Assembly (NCBI RefSeq): GCF_002295105.1
Contig: NZ_NSGH01000015.1
Coordinates: forward strand, 1 to 61,211
Direction of reading: 5' to 3'
From: Salimicrobium humidisoli
GTDB lineage: Bacteria; Bacillota; Bacilli; Bacillales; Halobacillaceae
Length of the DNA stretch: 61,211 nt
How positions within the stretch are numbered: position 1 is the stretch's first letter; each line of letters opens with the position of its first letter. A model generated the notes under the pieces. That model made no database searches and had not been told where the DNA came from. It saw only the letters and a program-made list of their open reading frames with translations. Below are positions 1 to 8,024 of this stretch, piece by piece. Position numbers and translations under genes: made by a program.

Positions 1-104
1 AGCGTCCGCCCCGAAGGGCTTCAGCTCGCTTCCCGCGCTCGACTTGCATGTATTAGGCACGCCGCCAGCGTTCGTCCTGAGCCAGGATCAAACTCTCCAT
101 AAAA
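1..104 (-). rRNA. 16S ribosomal RNA, 5' end only (gene runs off the left edge)
   Basis: The reverse strand reads the universal 16S start: GGAGAGTTTGATCCTGGCTC at about 81-99, followed by the conserved GACGAACGCTGGCGGCGTGC and the entry into helix 6. Only about the first 104 nt lie in the window. The 5' end is placed by analogy with Bacillus 16S, where a short TTTAT precedes GGAGAG, so it may be off by a few bases. It is the first gene of an rRNA operon transcribed leftward, preceded by tandem promoters at 205-327. Confidence 0.97.
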
Positions 105-204
105 GAGATTGATTAGCTCAATCATAATTCGTTCAAAAAATTGACGCATGGCATAAAACATTGTTCAGTTTTCAAAGATCGATGTCTTTTTTGCGACAAA
201 ACCT

Positions 205-233
205 AATATATCAGCCTGACTTGATGAAGTCAA
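205..233 (-). promoter_or_regulatory. rRNA operon promoter P2 (sigma-A)
   Basis: On the minus strand, -35 TTGACT (228-233) and -10 TATATT (205-210) are separated by exactly 17 nt. It lies about 100 bp before the mature 16S start, and the transcribed leader contains the TTTGAAAACTGAACAA type of sequence common in Bacillus rRNA leaders. Confidence 0.88.
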
Positions 234-297
234 CACTTTTTTTAGATTCAGTCGTTTTTCTGTTGTGTTGCCTTCGTCTTTCCCGACAACGTTTAAT

Positions 298-327
298 AAT
301 ATAGCACAGTTCCATTTCGAAACGCAA
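298..327 (-). promoter_or_regulatory. rRNA operon promoter P1 (sigma-A)
   Basis: On the minus strand, -35 TTGCGT (322-327) and -10 TATATT (298-303) are separated by 18 nt. It lies 93 bp upstream of P2. Tandem rRNA promoters about 90 bp apart are the usual arrangement in Bacillus. Confidence 0.8.
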
Positions 328-401
328 TACCTTTGTAATATTTTTTGTTAATTTCTTCTCTCCATCCTTCGGTGGAAGTCTTTAATTCCGGCAAGGATGA
401 G

Positions 402-439
402 AAAAACCGCAAAGGAGACGTTACGCCTCTTTTGCGGTT
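402..439 (-). terminator. Intrinsic terminator overlapping the end of kbaA
   Basis: On the minus strand an AACCGCAAA...TTTGCGGTT stem with a second inner GAGGCG/CGTCTC-type pairing is followed by TTTTTC. The 5' arm lies inside the last codons of kbaA (stop 421-423). It would insulate kbaA from the rRNA promoters downstream. Confidence 0.75.
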
Positions 440-1017
440 CCGACCAGGCGATGCAGCAACAGAAGCTGATAAGAGTTACATACAAAAAGCCCGATAATCA
501 TCAGCCATGTATAGGCACTGTCATCAAGATAAAGTCCCGGCAGCCACTCCACCGTCGTAATGACTGTCATAAAAAACATTGCCGGAAGGAAAGCTGTTTT
601 ATTCGTTTCATATACTTTCCTTTTTGCTACCAGGTAGGACGCCACGAGGAGACCGGCCGCCGTAGCGAGATATCCCCAGATGTTCCCGTCATCCGAAGCC
701 AGATAACGGAAATATACAAGGTCGAACAGAGTGAAAATAATTAAAAACGCCTGCAGCGGCCGCCAGAACCCGCGAAACATACCGGTAGCAAACTGATTGA
801 TCATTAAGTATGCGAAAAAACCCATTTGACTGATTACACTGAATATCAGACCGTACCCGAGGAAAAAGATGAGCACACCGAACAGTTCCCCTATCTGAAG
901 TGGATCCAGTGCTTCCATATAAGCATCCGCCCGAAAAAAGAAGCTGGCTATCAGGACTACTGTACCTCCGAGCGCCAGCGTCGTCATAAACATCCGAACC
1001 CATTTGCGAGAATTCAC
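421..1017 (-). CDS. kbaA: KinB-signalling pathway activation protein KbaA
   Basis: A 198-residue polytopic membrane protein with six or seven hydrophobic segments spread over the whole length. In B. subtilis KbaA is needed for the KinB sensor kinase branch of the Spo0A phosphorelay, and it sits between salA-gerD and the rRNA operon. The length and position here match that. The start is GTG at 1017, chosen because AGGGGG lies 7 nt upstream; the ATG two bases earlier runs straight into TGA. The gene is bracketed by terminators at 1124-1169 and 402-439, so it is probably transcribed alone, although I see no convincing promoter. Its usual neighbours gerD and pdaB are absent. Confidence 0.85.
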   Translation of the reverse strand: MNSRKWVRMFMTTLALGGTVVLIASFFFRADAYMEALDPLQIGELFGVLIFFLGYGLIFSVISQMGFFAYLMINQFATGMFRGFWRPLQAFLIIFTLFDLVYFRYLASDDGNIWGYLATAAGLLVASYLVAKRKVYETNKTAFLPAMFFMTVITTVEWLPGLYLDDSAYTWLMIIGLFVCNSYQLLLLHRLVGTAKEA

Positions 1018-1123
1018 ATTGCTGCCCCCTAAACTGTTGTTTCATACCTTCAAATATTCTATCACGAAGCGGAAGATTTTTGGTTACTCGCACAAAATGT
1101 TCAAAATTACGATCCTTCTTTCA

Positions 1124-1169
1124 TAAAAAGAAAGCGTAAAGCCGGAAGACACTCCCGGCTTTACGCTTT
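1124..1169 (-). terminator. Strong terminator after the SalA/Mrp ATPase gene
   Basis: A perfect 15-bp stem (1131-1145 with 1155-1169) whose minus-strand 3' arm is followed by TCTTTTT. It starts about 10 bp beyond the stop codon at 1181 and separates this gene from kbaA. Confidence 0.9.
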
Positions 1170-1180
1170 GAACTGTATCT

Positions 1181-2248
1181 TTAATCTTCGTAGCTGTCTA
1201 TAACTTTAGCAGCAATGTTCCGGTAGATGACCCCGGTCGGGTGATCTTCCTGATAAACGGAAGGTGCAAAGATGTCCTCTTCTTCGTACGGCTGCTGCAG
1301 CGGAATGTGGCCAAGAACGCCCGTTTTGAGCTGTTCGGCAAGCTTCACGCCGCCCCCGCGACCGAAGACGAACTCTTTGTTCCCGGTCTCCTTACTTTCG
1401 AAATACGCCATGTTTTCGATGATTCCAAGAATTTCATGCTCGGTCTGGATCGCCATCTGACCGGCACGCGCTGCGACGAAGGCAGCTGTCGGGTGAGGCG
1501 TCGTTACAATTATTTCTTTTGAAGTAGGAAGCATGGAGTGCACATCCAGTGCCACGTCTCCGGTTCCCGGCGGCAGGTCGAGAAGGAGATAGTCGAGATC
1601 GCCCCACTCCACTTCCTTGAAGAAACTTGTAAGCATTTTACCGAGCATCGGGCCACGCCAGATAATAGGAGAGTTATCTTCCACGAAGAAGCCCATGGAT
1701 ACGAGCTTCACATCAAAGCGTTCCACCGGAATGATCTTCTCCCCGCGTACGACCGGACGTTTTTCCACACCCATCATGTCCGGTACACTGAAGCCGTAGA
1801 TGTCCGCATCGATGATACCGACTTTTTTGCCGAGACGGGCCAGCGCAACAGCCAGGTTCACTGTCACCGTAGATTTACCTACGCCGCCCTTCCCGCTTGC
1901 GATCGTAAGAAACTTAGTCCCTGTCTGACCGAGAAGGTTCGCTTCCTTTTCCTGTTCTGCTGCAGGCTGAAACTTCTCAAGCGTCTCTTCCGGGAGCTGA
2001 TCGAAACGAAGACCGACCGTCGCCGCTCCCTCACTCTTGATTTTATTGACGATACTTTGCTGCAGTTCCATCTGTTCAGCGGTGTTCGTCTTGGCGATAA
2101 GAAGTTTTACACTGACGTGTTCCTTCTCTTCCTTCACCTTGATTTCCTGTATCCCTTCTGTTTCCTTGAACGTTTTATGTAAAAACGGATCCTCGATGGA
2201 TTCCAGAATTTCTCTTATTCTTTCCTCTGTTACCAAGTCGTTCACCAT
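1181..2248 (-). CDS. salA: Mrp/ApbC-family P-loop ATPase (SalA type)
   Basis: About 355 residues. An N-terminal MIP18/DUF59 domain (about 5-85) is followed by a ParA/MinD-like ATPase domain with deviant Walker A GKGGVGKS at 119-126. The C-terminal CxxC of iron-sulfur-carrying Mrp proteins is missing: the region reads NMAYFE.KETG without cysteines, as in Bacillus SalA. Relatives act as Fe-S carriers; B. subtilis SalA also regulates scoC and protease expression. The position before kbaA matches B. subtilis. The start is uncertain. The first ATG overlaps its own AAAAGG, so the TTG four codons later (about 2236) may be used. A strong terminator follows. Confidence 0.85.
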   Translation of the reverse strand: MVNDLVTEERIREILESIEDPFLHKTFKETEGIQEIKVKEEKEHVSVKLLIAKTNTAEQMELQQSIVNKIKSEGAATVGLRFDQLPEETLEKFQPAAEQEKEANLLGQTGTKFLTIASGKGGVGKSTVTVNLAVALARLGKKVGIIDADIYGFSVPDMMGVEKRPVVRGEKIIPVERFDVKLVSMGFFVEDNSPIIWRGPMLGKMLTSFFKEVEWGDLDYLLLDLPPGTGDVALDVHSMLPTSKEIIVTTPHPTAAFVAARAGQMAIQTEHEILGIIENMAYFESKETGNKEFVFGRGGGVKLAEQLKTGVLGHIPLQQPYEEEDIFAPSVYQEDHPTGVIYRNIAAKVIDSYED

Positions 2249-2336
2249 CCTTTTATAATCACTAGTCGTAGTATAACATATGTGAAACGCTTTCTAAGTA
2301 ATTTGCTTATATCTTCCGGGGCTTTCTTTCAAAAAA

Positions 2337-3479
2337 TCAGAAAGAGCGGCGGGAAGCCTTCCCGCTTACTACCAGCGCCGCTCCGACTGCAATCATGAAA
2401 CCGCCGGTTATCAGAAATGGTACTCCGGTCCATCTCTCCAGTATCCCTGCTCCGGAAGATCCGGCCACTACTCCGAGCGAGAAGAAGGCGTAAAAGATCC
2501 CGTACGCTTTTCCTCTTTCCGAATCTTCGGAAGAACGGGCGATCATCTCGTTCATCGACGGAAAAAGAAAGGCGAAGCCGACACCGTACATAATCATCAG
2601 CACAACGGTCCAGACGGCACTGCCGGTAAACGAAAGAACGACCAGCGCCACTCCGATGATGCCGAGACCTCCCGCTGCCAGAAGAAGCGGGGAATACACC
2701 CGGTAGATCCGATTCAGGGGAGTTATAAAAATAACGAGAGCCGTAATTCCGAAAACACTTAAGAACACCCCGGCGAGAGAAGAAGGAAAACCGAAACTCT
2801 CCACTTGAAACGGAAGCGCAAAAGCGAGCGTCCCGTTACTTACCATAAGAGCGAAAGCGGCGCCTGAGGCCTGCCATAACGTTTTATTTTTCAGAAGTGC
2901 TCCGAATCCTTCCCGGGCACTGCTTTCTTTTTTCTCTTCGGGCAGGGTTACGGGAACGAACTTCCAGCCGAGGAAAAAAGCGATCAGAAAAAGTGCCGCC
3001 ACAAAAAGGAACACGTAGTAGATTTCCGAACGGGCTGCTACAATCCCTCCGATTGCCGGGCCTGCAATGGCGGCAATTCCGATAGCCGCCCCCGTGTAAG
3101 CCATCGAAGCCTCTCCGTTTCTCCTCCGGGTAAGGTCCCCCACTATGGCAAAAGATGCCGGGATGAGAATCCCTCCGAACAGGCCGTGAACGAAGCGAAG
3201 AGCAAGCAGCTGCCCGTCTGTCGTCACGAGCGGATAGCCGAGAAGAAGGAAGAATACGAAAAACATCGCAAACAGAAGTACTCTCTTCCGCCCGAGACGA
3301 TCCACGCCGTATCCTCCGATAATATTCCCGAACATGTTGGAGAAGGAGTAGATCCCTACAATCAGACCGGCCATCACTTCTCCGGCTCCAAGCTCCACAG
3401 CGAAAGGGGAGATGATCGGCAGCTGTACGAATGTATCCATGAATGTAACGATAATGATGAAATACAGGATTTTTGTCAT
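2337..3479 (-). CDS. Major facilitator superfamily transporter
   Basis: 380 residues with about 12 predicted membrane segments. The MFS loop 2-3 signature appears as GGYGVDRLGRKRVLLF near residues 56-71, and D/R-rich loops recur in the second half. It looks like a proton-driven drug or metabolite exporter of the DHA1 type; the substrate cannot be read from sequence. The ATG at 3479 has GGAGG 5 nt upstream and begins 16 bp after the stop of the preceding membrane protein gene, so the two are very likely one operon. Neither gene belongs to the usual Bacillus order here. Confidence 0.85.
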   Translation of the reverse strand: MTKILYFIIIVTFMDTFVQLPIISPFAVELGAGEVMAGLIVGIYSFSNMFGNIIGGYGVDRLGRKRVLLFAMFFVFFLLLGYPLVTTDGQLLALRFVHGLFGGILIPASFAIVGDLTRRRNGEASMAYTGAAIGIAAIAGPAIGGIVAARSEIYYVFLFVAALFLIAFFLGWKFVPVTLPEEKKESSAREGFGALLKNKTLWQASGAAFALMVSNGTLAFALPFQVESFGFPSSLAGVFLSVFGITALVIFITPLNRIYRVYSPLLLAAGGLGIIGVALVVLSFTGSAVWTVVLMIMYGVGFAFLFPSMNEMIARSSEDSERGKAYGIFYAFFSLGVVAGSSGAGILERWTGVPFLITGGFMIAVGAALVVSGKASRRSF

Positions 3480-3495
3480 GATGTTTCCTCCAGAA

Positions 3496-4893
3496 CTATG
3501 TTACGAAATAGGCGGCACTCTGCACGTAAACTTGAGCCGCGGCATAAAAGACGAGAGAAAATTTCCAGTTGTAAACGATACTGTTCCGGAATGAATTGAT
3601 GCCGTTCGATCCGCTCAAAGCAATAGCCGGCAGGATGATCGGAGACAGGATAATGGAAATTACACTCCCTGTAGTGACAGATAGAACAATCAGCTCAGGC
3701 GGATAAGGTAGATCGATACTGGTCAGAATACCGGCCACCAGTACCATTACCGTCAGAGGACCGAGCCCCGTAAACCCGAGGAATACTACAATAAACGGTA
3801 ACAGGCTCAGGAAGTTCATGACCGGCACCTGTCCCTCCACCACTTCAAGAAGAGCTACGGCATTTTCGGCAAAACCCGTCTGATTCAAAGAATAAATGAG
3901 GGTACCGACACTGAGCATAATGCTGAGCTGATACCCTTTTCCGGGCGTATCTTCCACTACGAACCTTTTCACTTCCTGCCAGAGCTTTCCACTTTTCCGT
4001 TTCACTACATAATAAAGCAGACTCCATATTATGATGACAAGTGGAATGGTAACCATCAGATCGGTCGCAAATATAGCGTGAAGAAGGAAAATCGGTCCAA
4101 AAAGAGAAGCGAAAAGAACGAGGAACTCGAAAGTCCTCTCCCTGCTTCCTTCCATCTTTTGATGAAGAACTTCGCTCAATTCCTCCTGCACCCCTGCTGT
4201 CATCGAAATTCCGGATTTCTTTTCTTCACGTTTCGAAAAGAGAAAGGCGATGCCGGTACCGACCATGGCAATAAAGAAACCCTGAAGCATCGCAAGCCAT
4301 AAGTTAGCCTCCATCGTCTCCACAGCAAAAATGAAGCTCGGGATACTGATCACCCAAAGGGTGGAAAGCCCGAAGCCGCGCAGAAGGGCGGTACTCTTAA
4401 ACCGCTCCCAGCCTTCCCCGCTTCTGTTTTTCAGGAAATCACTCACGAATTCATAAAGCATCGGGATGACGCCGAACAGGAGGAAATGGGCGATCACCTG
4501 GGTAAAAAACGTCAGACCGATATACAGTTTCCCCGCGGAATCGATCATCCTCGGGACGGACTGGAGGATTGCGGATAAATAATCCTCTTCCCTGAGGACG
4601 ATACTTATGAAAGGTATGATGATCAGGAGACCTATGATTCCGCGCATCGTCAGAAACCCCTCCTCCATACTTTCCATTATCGTATGGTCGGAAGCGACAG
4701 TGATGACGAGCGAAGTGATGAACAGAAGCAGCGGGAGTTTGAAGCGCCCGATGCCGTACTGGAGGAATGCGAATAGAAACAGTCCGCCCCCGGTCACGGC
4801 CAATAGCGGCAGCAGAGAGGACTGCGGGTTAAAATAAGTATAAAAATGTAAAACAGCATATAAAATTACGGTAAGACGTAATCCCCAGGCCAT
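3496..4893 (-). CDS. Polytopic membrane protein, probable permease of unrecognised family
   Basis: About 465 residues with ten or more hydrophobic segments, a charged cytoplasmic loop around residues 220-255, and a conserved-looking C-terminal stretch (TTGSVISIILSPIILPAI, then ALSGSNGINSF). The two-halves layout resembles ion-transporter-superfamily permeases such as the ArsB/CitM-like group, but I do not recognise a specific family. The start at 4893 is preferred over the upstream ATGs because GGAGGAGAGG lies just before it. It is the first gene of a two-gene operon with the MFS transporter. Function unknown. Confidence 0.6.
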   Translation of the reverse strand: MAWGLRLTVILYAVLHFYTYFNPQSSLLPLLAVTGGGLFLFAFLQYGIGRFKLPLLLFITSLVITVASDHTIMESMEEGFLTMRGIIGLLIIIPFISIVLREEDYLSAILQSVPRMIDSAGKLYIGLTFFTQVIAHFLLFGVIPMLYEFVSDFLKNRSGEGWERFKSTALLRGFGLSTLWVISIPSFIFAVETMEANLWLAMLQGFFIAMVGTGIAFLFSKREEKKSGISMTAGVQEELSEVLHQKMEGSRERTFEFLVLFASLFGPIFLLHAIFATDLMVTIPLVIIIWSLLYYVVKRKSGKLWQEVKRFVVEDTPGKGYQLSIMLSVGTLIYSLNQTGFAENAVALLEVVEGQVPVMNFLSLLPFIVVFLGFTGLGPLTVMVLVAGILTSIDLPYPPELIVLSVTTGSVISIILSPIILPAIALSGSNGINSFRNSIVYNWKFSLVFYAAAQVYVQSAAYFVT

Positions 4894-4968
4894 CGTCCTC
4901 TCCTCCTTTCCTTTGATCCGGTTCATGCATAACAAAAAGAAAAGCTGACGACTGTAGCACCCGTCAAC

Positions 4969-5802
4969 TTATCCTCTCTTCATCGTATTTACCAGCGTCC
5001 CGAGTCCTTCGATCGATACTTCAACCTCGTCCCCGTCCTCAAGCCATCGTTTATCATCCAGTTCCATGATGACTCCCTCAGGCGTACCGGTAAGAATAAC
5101 GTCCCCCGGCTGAAGCGTCATGTAGGTGGAAATGTAGCTGATCAGCGTAGCACAGTCGAAAATGAGATCGGAAGTGTTCGAATCCTGACGAAGTTCCCCG
5201 TTCATCCGACACTGAATCTGAAGATGGTCGGGATCTCCCGCTTCATCGGCGGTAGTGAGATATGGACCGATCGGGCAGAAGCCGTCCGGCGATTTACCGA
5301 CAAGCCACTGCTTCGTCCGGAACTGCAGGTCCCGGGCAGACAGGTCGTTCGCCGGGGCGTAGCCCGCTACGTAATCGAACGCCTCTTCTTTGCTGACGTG
5401 TTTCGCCTGCTTCCCGATAACGATAGCGAGCTCCGCTTCATAATCCATTTCTTTTGCGTCGGCAGGAATCACCACAGCCGTGTGGGAACCTGTCAGGGCA
5501 TTCGCGAACTTATTGAACAGAAGCGGATAGGCGGGTGCTTCCATTCCGGAGCGTTCCGCATGTTTCTCGTAGTTCAGTCCGCTGCAGATGATCTTCTCCG
5601 GACGATCCACGCAGGGGCCCAGTGTCGTTTCGCTGATAAGTGGAGCCTCTGTGGCGTATGTATGTACGGCTTCCTTATCCCGGTCAAGCCAGATGAGAAG
5701 TTCGGGTACGGTGCTCACTTTACCCGAGAAGTCACGCACTCCTTCATCGGTGTACACTCCCGGTGACCATGTATCTCTGTTCCAGAAAGTTACGATTTTC
5801 AA
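4969..5802 (-). CDS. Fumarylacetoacetate hydrolase (FAH) family protein
   Basis: 277 residues from the proposed TTG start at 5802 (AAGGAGGGG lies 6 nt upstream; longer ATG-started frames lack a site). The FAH catalytic core is intact: GLNY.KHA, then MDYEAELAIVIGK with metal-ligand acidic residues, the NDLSARDLQ segment, the KSPDGFCPIGP loop, and LTGTPEGV near the C-terminus. Members cleave C-C bonds of diketo acids or tautomerise or decarboxylate oxaloacetate-like compounds in aromatic catabolism. The exact substrate cannot be assigned and no catabolic partners are adjacent. It lies 76 bp upstream of the permease gene on the same strand and may be co-transcribed with it. Confidence 0.85.
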   Translation of the reverse strand: MKIVTFWNRDTWSPGVYTDEGVRDFSGKVSTVPELLIWLDRDKEAVHTYATEAPLISETTLGPCVDRPEKIICSGLNYEKHAERSGMEAPAYPLLFNKFANALTGSHTAVVIPADAKEMDYEAELAIVIGKQAKHVSKEEAFDYVAGYAPANDLSARDLQFRTKQWLVGKSPDGFCPIGPYLTTADEAGDPDHLQIQCRMNGELRQDSNTSDLIFDCATLISYISTYMTLQPGDVILTGTPEGVIMELDDKRWLEDGDEVEVSIEGLGTLVNTMKRG

Positions 5803-5980
5803 CGGCTGCCCCTCCTTTTGCATTCTCCATCCTATCTTACCATAAAAGAGAAACATGAGCGGAACAGGACGCTCTCCGCTTCACAGGCAGAATTTGATTT
5901 TTGACACGTTACATACATAAGAAATTGAAAATTACGCAGTAAATTATATCTATCTCTAACAAATCCCTCCTAATTTACCT

Positions 5981-6006
5981 TATAATCGAGATAAACGAAA
6001 AGGAGG
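5981..6006 (+). promoter_or_regulatory. Probable -10 region and ribosome binding site of the SLH/MBL gene
   Basis: A perfect TATAAT (5981-5986) without a good -35 box at the right distance, followed by AAAAGGAGG (5998-6006) about 11 nt before the ATG. A perfect TTGACA at 5901-5906 is too far upstream to pair with it. Confidence 0.4.
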
Positions 6007-6017
6007 ATGTTAAGCAA

Positions 6018-7622
6018 ATGAAGAAAATCTTACCTAAGCTTTTTTTACTTGCTGTGCTGTTTTCACTTAACGCCCCCGCCGTAAATGCCGGTTCGTTCAG
6101 TGATATCGACGGGGTCGGCTGGGCCAAAGAAGAAATCCGGTACCTTTCGGGGGAAGGGGTCATCAACGGCTATCCCGGCAACGTATTTAAACCGGGGGAA
6201 AAGATAACGAGAGCCGACGTCGCTGTCATGCTTGTACGTGAGCTTTATCCGGAGGCGACTCCTCAATCCGCCCCTCCCTTTACAGATTTAAGCAACCATA
6301 GGTACTACTACGACGAAGTGGCGATAGCTTACGAAAAGAACATCCTGGAAGGATACAATAATAAAGTTCGCCCTGAGGACAACATAAGCAGAGCGGAGGC
6401 CTCCGTCATGGTCGATCGCGCCTACAGTATCGACAGGAATGGAGAAAGAGGCGGCATAAACGACGCCAAAGAAGTCTCCTGGGCCACGGAGAGCATACTG
6501 GATCTGTATACTCAGAACATTATAAACGGGTTTCCGGACGGCACTTTTAAACCCCGCAACGATATTACACGGGCACAATTTGCGAAAGTTCTTTCCGCTA
6601 CCATAAATCCTGACTTCCGTACCCTTGATGATTTCAAAGCACATTTCATCGACGTGGGGCAGGGAGATAGTATTCTGCTGGAATCCCCGTCCGGAAAGAA
6701 TATGCTGATAGACGGCGGCAGAAAATCAGCCGGGGAAGAAGTGGTGAACTACTTAGCTGCAGAAGGCATTACTACTATAGACTTACTTGTCGCTACGCAC
6801 CCGGACGCCGACCATATCGGCGGTCTGATCGACGTTCTGAAGCAGGTGAACGTGAAGAAAGTTCTGGACAGCGGAAAGACCCACACGACGGATACGTACA
6901 TGGAATACCTGAGCGTTATCGACCAGAAAAATATTCCGTTCCAGGAAGCGAAAGAAGGCGCCATGCCGAAATTCGATGACGTGCTCGATATTCAGGTGCT
7001 GAACGCCAAAGACGGCTCTGGCGACAATAACGAGTCTTCTATCGTCCTGAAAGCTTCTCACGGAAGTATCGATTATATGCTCGCCGGAGATGCTTCCACG
7101 GACATAGAACAGGAAATGATCGGTCAATACGACGTGGAGGCAGAGATTCTTAAGCTCGGCCACCACGGAGCATCCACTTCCACATCCCGGGCGTGGGCCG
7201 AGGCGGTCGATGCCGAGGTCGGTGTTCTGTCCTACGGCCCGAACCACTATGGCCATCCGGATGAAACCGTAGTGAATCATATGCGTAATTTCGGAGCCGA
7301 ACTTTACTCCACGTGTGACACCGGAACGATTACGGTAACGACGGACGGACAGAGTTTCGATGTGAACAGCTCTCCTTTCAACGGGACGGACAATTGTGGA
7401 ACGGACGGAAACCAGAACGACGGTAGCACAGACACGGTCAACGTTAATACCGCCGATGCTGAAACACTTCAATCGATTGACGGAATAGGCCCTTCCATTG
7501 CCGGGTATATCATCGACTACCGCAACGCCAACGGTCCTTTTCAAAGTATTGGGGAACTGGACAACGTAAAATATATAGGAGCGGCCACGCTTAATAAAAT
7601 GAAGCCTTACATCACTTTATAG
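6018..7622 (+). CDS. S-layer-anchored ComEC-like metallo-beta-lactamase-fold protein with helix-hairpin-helix tail
   Basis: 534 residues. A Sec signal peptide (1-24, AVNA/GS junction) is followed by three S-layer homology (SLH) repeats (about 26-66, 88-135, 148-195), each carrying the ITRA/ISRA motif. A metallo-beta-lactamase domain of ComEC/Rec2 type spans about 204-455, with IDVGQGDS, the metal motif HPDADH (261-266), the AGDAS aspartate (359) and GHHGAS (381-386). A serine/aspartate-rich linker leads to a ComEA-like helix-hairpin-helix pair (474-534; NVNTADAETL...IDGIGP). The protein should sit on the outside of the wall, bound to secondary polymers. The MBL part resembles the ComEC domain thought to degrade the non-transported strand, and HhH pairs bind DNA, so an extracellular nuclease is a reasonable inference, not shown. 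It and the next gene are the only ones on the plus strand. Confidence 0.9.
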   Translation: MKKILPKLFLLAVLFSLNAPAVNAGSFSDIDGVGWAKEEIRYLSGEGVINGYPGNVFKPGEKITRADVAVMLVRELYPEATPQSAPPFTDLSNHRYYYDEVAIAYEKNILEGYNNKVRPEDNISRAEASVMVDRAYSIDRNGERGGINDAKEVSWATESILDLYTQNIINGFPDGTFKPRNDITRAQFAKVLSATINPDFRTLDDFKAHFIDVGQGDSILLESPSGKNMLIDGGRKSAGEEVVNYLAAEGITTIDLLVATHPDADHIGGLIDVLKQVNVKKVLDSGKTHTTDTYMEYLSVIDQKNIPFQEAKEGAMPKFDDVLDIQVLNAKDGSGDNNESSIVLKASHGSIDYMLAGDASTDIEQEMIGQYDVEAEILKLGHHGASTSTSRAWAEAVDAEVGVLSYGPNHYGHPDETVVNHMRNFGAELYSTCDTGTITVTTDGQSFDVNSSPFNGTDNCGTDGNQNDGSTDTVNVNTADAETLQSIDGIGPSIAGYIIDYRNANGPFQSIGELDNVKYIGAATLNKMKPYITL

Positions 7623-7633
7623 GAGCTGACACA

Positions 7634-7879
7634 ATGAACAAGTACACCATCGACCGCTTCGAAGGAAACATAGCCGTCCTGTTGAAGAAAGGTAAGGAAA
7701 CGGTGGAAAAAGATGTGCCCGTAAGTTCTTTCACCGGAGAAGTGGAGGAAGGGGACATTGTCGAGGAAATCACCTCGGGAAACAAAAACACCTATCGACC
7801 TTTGAGAGAAGAAACGAAAAGCCGTCGGCAGGAGGCGGAAGATTTGCTGAGCAGGATTAAAAATAAGAACAGCCAATAA
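7634..7879 (+). CDS. DUF3006 domain protein
   Basis: 81 residues, small, charged and soluble. The pattern (Y.IDRFEGN.AVLL..., EGDIV, then a K/R/E-rich tail) is that of DUF3006. In Firmicutes these are often encoded immediately after ComEC-like MBL proteins, as here: the ATG lies 11 bp after the upstream stop, with AGGAG in between. Function unknown. The beta-rich N-terminal half and the genetic linkage suggest it partners with or modulates the MBL protein, but it has no signal peptide, so it would be cytoplasmic. Confidence 0.8.
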   Translation: MNKYTIDRFEGNIAVLLKKGKETVEKDVPVSSFTGEVEEGDIVEEITSGNKNTYRPLREETKSRRQEAEDLLSRIKNKNSQ

Positions 7880-7913
7880 ACAAAGAGCAACTCCTCTTTT
7901 TCAAATCACTTTA

Positions 7914-7956
7914 TACCCCCTTTCCCGACGCTGTTTGGGAAAGGGGGTATTGTTTG
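7914..7956 (+). terminator. Terminator after the SLH/MBL-DUF3006 pair
   Basis: A perfect 13-bp stem TACCCCCTTTCCC / GGGAAAGGGGGTA (7914-7926 with 7937-7949) followed by TTGTTTGTT on the plus strand. It separates the pair from the convergent hydrolase gene. Confidence 0.9.
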
Positions 7957-8024
7957 TTAGACAACCCGCTTCTATTTGCCATGACTCTCAGCTATAGTTG
8001 TGTCTGTGCATTTGAAAATCGTGA

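Noticed and set aside
2280-2300. GTGAAACGCTTTCT resembling a catabolite-responsive element near the SalA gene
   Set aside because: One base too short in the centre and wrong at the outer TG; not a convincing CcpA site.
5901-5906. Perfect TTGACA upstream of the SLH/MBL gene
   Set aside because: No -10 hexamer 16-18 bases downstream, and the only perfect TATAAT is 74 bases away.
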